A DNA stretch of 5,968 nt, from the NCBI GenBank assembly GCA_016213455.1, contig JACRAG010000504.1, forward strand, positions 1 through 5,968. The letters are read 5' to 3'. The notes beneath the pieces are model-generated. The model was not told where the DNA came from. It did not search any database and was given only the letters and a program-made list of their open reading frames with translations. Positions 5,507-5,968 of this stretch are shown here, one piece after another. The number at the start of each line of letters is the position of its first letter. The stretch's first letter is position 1. Origin of the DNA: Anaerolineae bacterium (GTDB taxonomy: Bacteria > Chloroflexota > Anaerolineae > Anaerolineales > Anaerolineaceae). The position numbers and the translations under genes were made by a program.

Positions 5507-5544
5507 ACACATATGTAAAGTAAAACTTTATATGCGTGTATTAT
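5502..5544. promoter_or_regulatory. 43-bp inverted repeat with central operator, site 2
   Basis: The 20-base arms match at 17 positions around the three bases 5522-5524. The outer nine bases of each arm (ATAATACAC and its complement) are perfect and contain most of the two opposed -10 boxes. The core GTAAAGTAAAACTTTAT (5515-5531) matches site 1 at 1107-1123 in both arms except the last base and two spacer bases. A regulator bound at the core would cover both transcription starts together. Confidence 0.7.
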
Positions 5545-5570
5545 CCCTGCGTGTCTTGTAAATCAATCAA
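5540..5570 (-). promoter_or_regulatory. Probable promoter of the ParB/Usp gene
   Basis: On the minus strand GATAAT (5540-5545) is a good -10 box. The -35 is less clear: TTGATT occurs at 5561-5566 (15-bp spacer) and at 5565-5570 (19-bp spacer), neither ideal. The start would be near 5533, giving about 135 bases of leader to ATG 5398 or about 40 to TTG 5494. Confidence 0.45.
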
Positions 5571-5598
5571 ATAAGACCTGAAAATCCATCCGCCGAAC

Positions 5599-5715
5599 AT
5601 GGAGGAGGTGGTCCCAACAAAGATCATACCGCGTCAGTTGGTCAGCTCTAGAATGGAACAATTCTTAACCATTCCGTTTGGTTTGATTACCCATAACTAC
5701 AGGAGAAGGAAATGA
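5599..5715 (+). CDS. Possible 38-codon leader frame overlapping the lipoprotein start (doubtful)
   Basis: An ATG at 5599 opens 38 codons (MEEVVPTKIIPRQLVSSR...) that end in TGA at 5713-5715, overlapping the lipoprotein ATG as ATGA. Such overlaps are common in coupled translation. There is no ribosome site before 5599, and the internal ATG at 5653 also lacks one. The product resembles nothing I recognise. It may be a chance frame in the leader. Confidence 0.15.
   Translation: MEEVVPTKIIPRQLVSSRMEQFLTIPFGLITHNYRRRK
5603..5610 (+). other. Perfect Shine-Dalgarno octamer without a start codon
   Basis: AGGAGGTG is fully complementary to the 3' end of 16S rRNA, yet no ATG, GTG or TTG follows at 5-12 bases. 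It lies about 100 bases before the lipoprotein start. It could be a ribosome standby site, the seat of a regulatory structure, or chance. Confidence 0.35.
5651..5674 (+). other. Small hairpin in the lipoprotein leader
   Basis: GAATGG (5651-5656) pairs with CCATTC (5669-5674) around a 12-base loop, followed by the moderately T-rich CGTTTGGTTTGATT. The stem is short and AT-containing, so it would be only a weak attenuator. Confidence 0.2.
5701..5705 (+). promoter_or_regulatory. Ribosome binding site of the lipoprotein gene
   Basis: AGGAG within AGGAGAAGGA lies six bases before the ATG at 5712, a strong and well-placed site. Confidence 0.8.
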
Positions 5716-5968
5716 CAAAAAAATGGAGTCTGCTTTTTAGTCTGGTGATCATCCTCAGCCTCGTGCTGAGCGCATGCGCACCCGCCCAGGCCACCGAGGC
5801 CCCCGCGGCCGAACAACCCGCCGAGGCGACTGAAGCACCCGCGCCTACCGCCACCCCTGTCCCGCCCGAGCCCACCGCCACCCCGGTGCCGGAAGTCAAA
5901 GATTTCATCACCTGGTACCAGTTTGACCAGGACAACACCGATCCGGCCTCCGATGAAAAAGCGGGCAA
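5712..5968 (+). CDS. Lipoprotein, probable ABC-transporter solute-binding protein, N-terminal part (runs off right edge)
   Basis: Eighty-five complete codons are visible. MTKKW is a basic start, residues 6-19 are a hydrophobic core, and LSAC (19-22) is a lipobox with the lipidated cysteine at C22, so the protein is exported and anchored to the outer face of the membrane. Residues 23-61 are a flexible linker of Ala, Pro, Thr and Glu containing PTATPVP twice (45-51 and 54-60). From residue 62 the folded domain begins with VKDFITWYQFDQDN, followed by PASDEKAGN. The ITWY-type first strand behind such a linker is how extracellular family 1 (sugar-type) solute-binding proteins of Chloroflexota often begin; that assignment is from memory of the family and only the start is visible. 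Permease genes would be expected to the right. The strong ribosome site fixes the start. Expression is probably controlled by the operator at 5515-5531. Confidence 0.72.
   Translation, partial: MTKKWSLLFSLVIILSLVLSACAPAQATEAPAAEQPAEATEAPAPTATPVPPEPTATPVPEVKDFITWYQFDQDNTDPASDEKAG
5844..5891 (+). repeat. Short repeat coding PTATPVP twice
   Basis: Two 21-base units (5844-5864 and 5871-5891) encode PTATPVP, separated by codons for Pro and Glu. They form part of the lipoprotein linker and probably arose by local duplication. Confidence 0.55.

Larger units (their letters stand above)
5477..5570 (+). repeat. Imperfect direct repeat CTTGTA...AATCAATCAA flanking the operator
   Basis: CTTGTA followed by AATCAATCAA occurs at 5555-5570 without a gap and at 5477-5498 with six extra bases (TTTACC) between the halves. 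The copies flank the 43-bp inverted repeat. The first includes the lipoprotein -35 box; the second, read on the minus strand, supplies TTGATT, a candidate -35 for the opposing promoter. It may be a second protein-binding site or a remnant of promoter duplication. Confidence 0.5.
5399..5711. other. Divergent intergenic region between the ParB/Usp gene and the lipoprotein gene
   Basis: This stretch is markedly richer in AT than the genes around it between about 5450 and 5580. It holds two promoters facing each other, a 43-bp inverted repeat with the central operator, an imperfect direct repeat (5477-5498 and 5555-5570), and a lipoprotein leader of about 200 bases with an unused-looking ribosome site (5603-5610), a possible 38-codon frame (5599-5715) and a small hairpin (5651-5674). 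No RNA gene was recognised. Confidence 0.65.

Noticed and set aside
5687..5968. Minus-strand frame rich in Gly, Val, Ala and Ser opposite the lipoprotein
   Set aside because: It is the mirror of the Pro/Thr/Ala/Glu linker codons; the plus strand has a lipobox, a strong ribosome site and a promoter.

Overview
The window looks like a piece of a free-living bacterial chromosome, probably from the Chloroflexota (Anaerolineae or a relative). That placement is an inference. It rests on moderately high GC, a lipoprotein with a Pro/Thr/Ala/Glu-rich linker behind the lipidated Cys, a ParB-like plus UspA-like fusion protein, and URO-D-family proteins next to sugar-type transport. No rRNA, tRNA, CRISPR array or mobile element was seen.

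Layout. Positions 1-372 (minus) hold the N-terminal part of a dihydropyrimidinase/D-hydantoinase-type amidohydrolase that runs off the left edge. Directly upstream of it on the same strand (463-1017) is an XRE-type helix-turn-helix regulator with a C-terminal cupin domain. A 332-bp divergent intergenic region (1018-1349) follows, then two plus-strand URO-D-superfamily genes (1350-2405 and 2420-3412) separated by 14 bp. These resemble corrinoid/zinc methyltransferases more than the haem enzyme HemE. They converge on a minus-strand gene (3527-5398, possibly starting at 5494) for a ParB/Srx-like plus UspA-like protein. A second divergent intergenic region leads to the start of a plus-strand lipoprotein (5712 to the edge), probably the solute-binding protein of an ABC importer.

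The most informative signal is regulatory. The 17-bp palindrome GTAAAGTATGACTTTAC at 1107-1123 lies at the predicted transcription start of the XRE-cupin gene, just past a strong sigma-70-like promoter (TTGACT, 17 bp, TATAAT). A close relative, GTAAAGTAAAACTTTAT, lies at 5515-5531 in the other divergent region. There it is the exact centre of a 43-bp imperfect inverted repeat whose two ends are the -10 boxes of two promoters facing each other. The simplest reading is that the XRE-cupin protein controls itself (and with it the hydantoinase), the ParB/Usp gene and the transporter gene through one operator type. The URO-D pair may also be included through a weak mirror-image promoter at the first site.

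The likely theme is uptake and breakdown of a small organic compound, with an importer, a cyclic amide/ureide hydrolase, URO-D-type methyltransferases and a ligand-sensing repressor. The substrate cannot be read from this window, and no corrinoid protein or transporter permease is visible here.
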